Shown here: in pieces, positions 24,052-24,069 of the stretch
Layout of the letters: every line of letters begins with the position of its first letter
Position numbering within the stretch: position 1 is the stretch's first letter
The notes under the pieces: generated by a model
What the model saw: only the letters and a program-made list of their open reading frames with translations
Database searches by the model: none
Told to the model about the DNA's origin: nothing
Program-made: the position numbers and the translations under genes
Source: an uncultured Bacteroides sp.
GTDB taxonomy: Bacteria > Bacteroidota > Bacteroidia > Bacteroidales > Bacteroidaceae
Length of the DNA stretch: 24,069 nucleotides
Direction: 5' to 3'
Assembly (NCBI GenBank): GCA_905203765.1
Contig: CAJKXC010000039.1
Coordinates: 1 to 24,069 of the forward strand

Positions 24052-24069
24052 ATGCGCAAAGCCCGGACT

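Overview
The window looks like chromosomal DNA of a Bacteroides-type gut bacterium. The evidence is the repeated promoter element TAnnTTTG (the Bacteroides -7 box) in front of many genes, outer-membrane proteins ending in aromatic residues, a short Bacteroidetes-type AMP nucleosidase, a PCMD-type lipoprotein and periplasmic-TPR histidine kinases. All calls come from reading the sequence; no database search was run.

Layout. 1-86: 3' part of a tRNA-Arg(ACG) and its terminator. 95-199: a palindromic repeat array. 207-6265: housekeeping genes dapA, ligA, trmD, pyrD and pyrK and a small XRE-type regulator; all are leftward except trmD. 6266-7100: an AT-rich stretch without a convincing gene but with many copies of a TTAC-N4-GTAA dyad, one lying on the -7 box of the XRE gene. 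7101-8947: holA and an AMP nucleosidase, leftward. 9045-15447: four tandem rightward histidine-kinase-family genes, called A, B, C and D here. A and D are short and carry all catalytic motifs. B and C are long TPR-containing paralogues that have lost the phospho-acceptor histidine and the ATP-binding boxes. A small PD-(D/E)XK-type protein (HsdR N-terminal-like) overlaps D. 15912-15994: a second array of the first repeat family. 16011-21831: a leftward tripartite RND efflux operon (outer-membrane factor, membrane fusion lipoprotein, inner-membrane pump), with a third array of a different repeat family between the last two genes. 21836-21922: a long perfect hairpin and a dispersed repeat. 21947-23922: an outer-membrane beta-barrel protein and a PCMD lipoprotein. 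24018-24051: a terminator-like hairpin.

Two things stand out. (1) Three intergenic arrays share one geometry: 17-nt units made of two inverted 8-nt half-sites around one central base, separated by 5-nt spacers, giving an exact 22-nt period. Two arrays use AAAC...GTTT units and the third uses unrelated TGAAAC...GTTTCA units, and the third runs into the end of a coding region. (2) The kinase cluster looks like a divided sensor system, in which two TPR-bearing pseudokinases sit between two active kinases that have almost no sensor domain, with no response regulator in the window.
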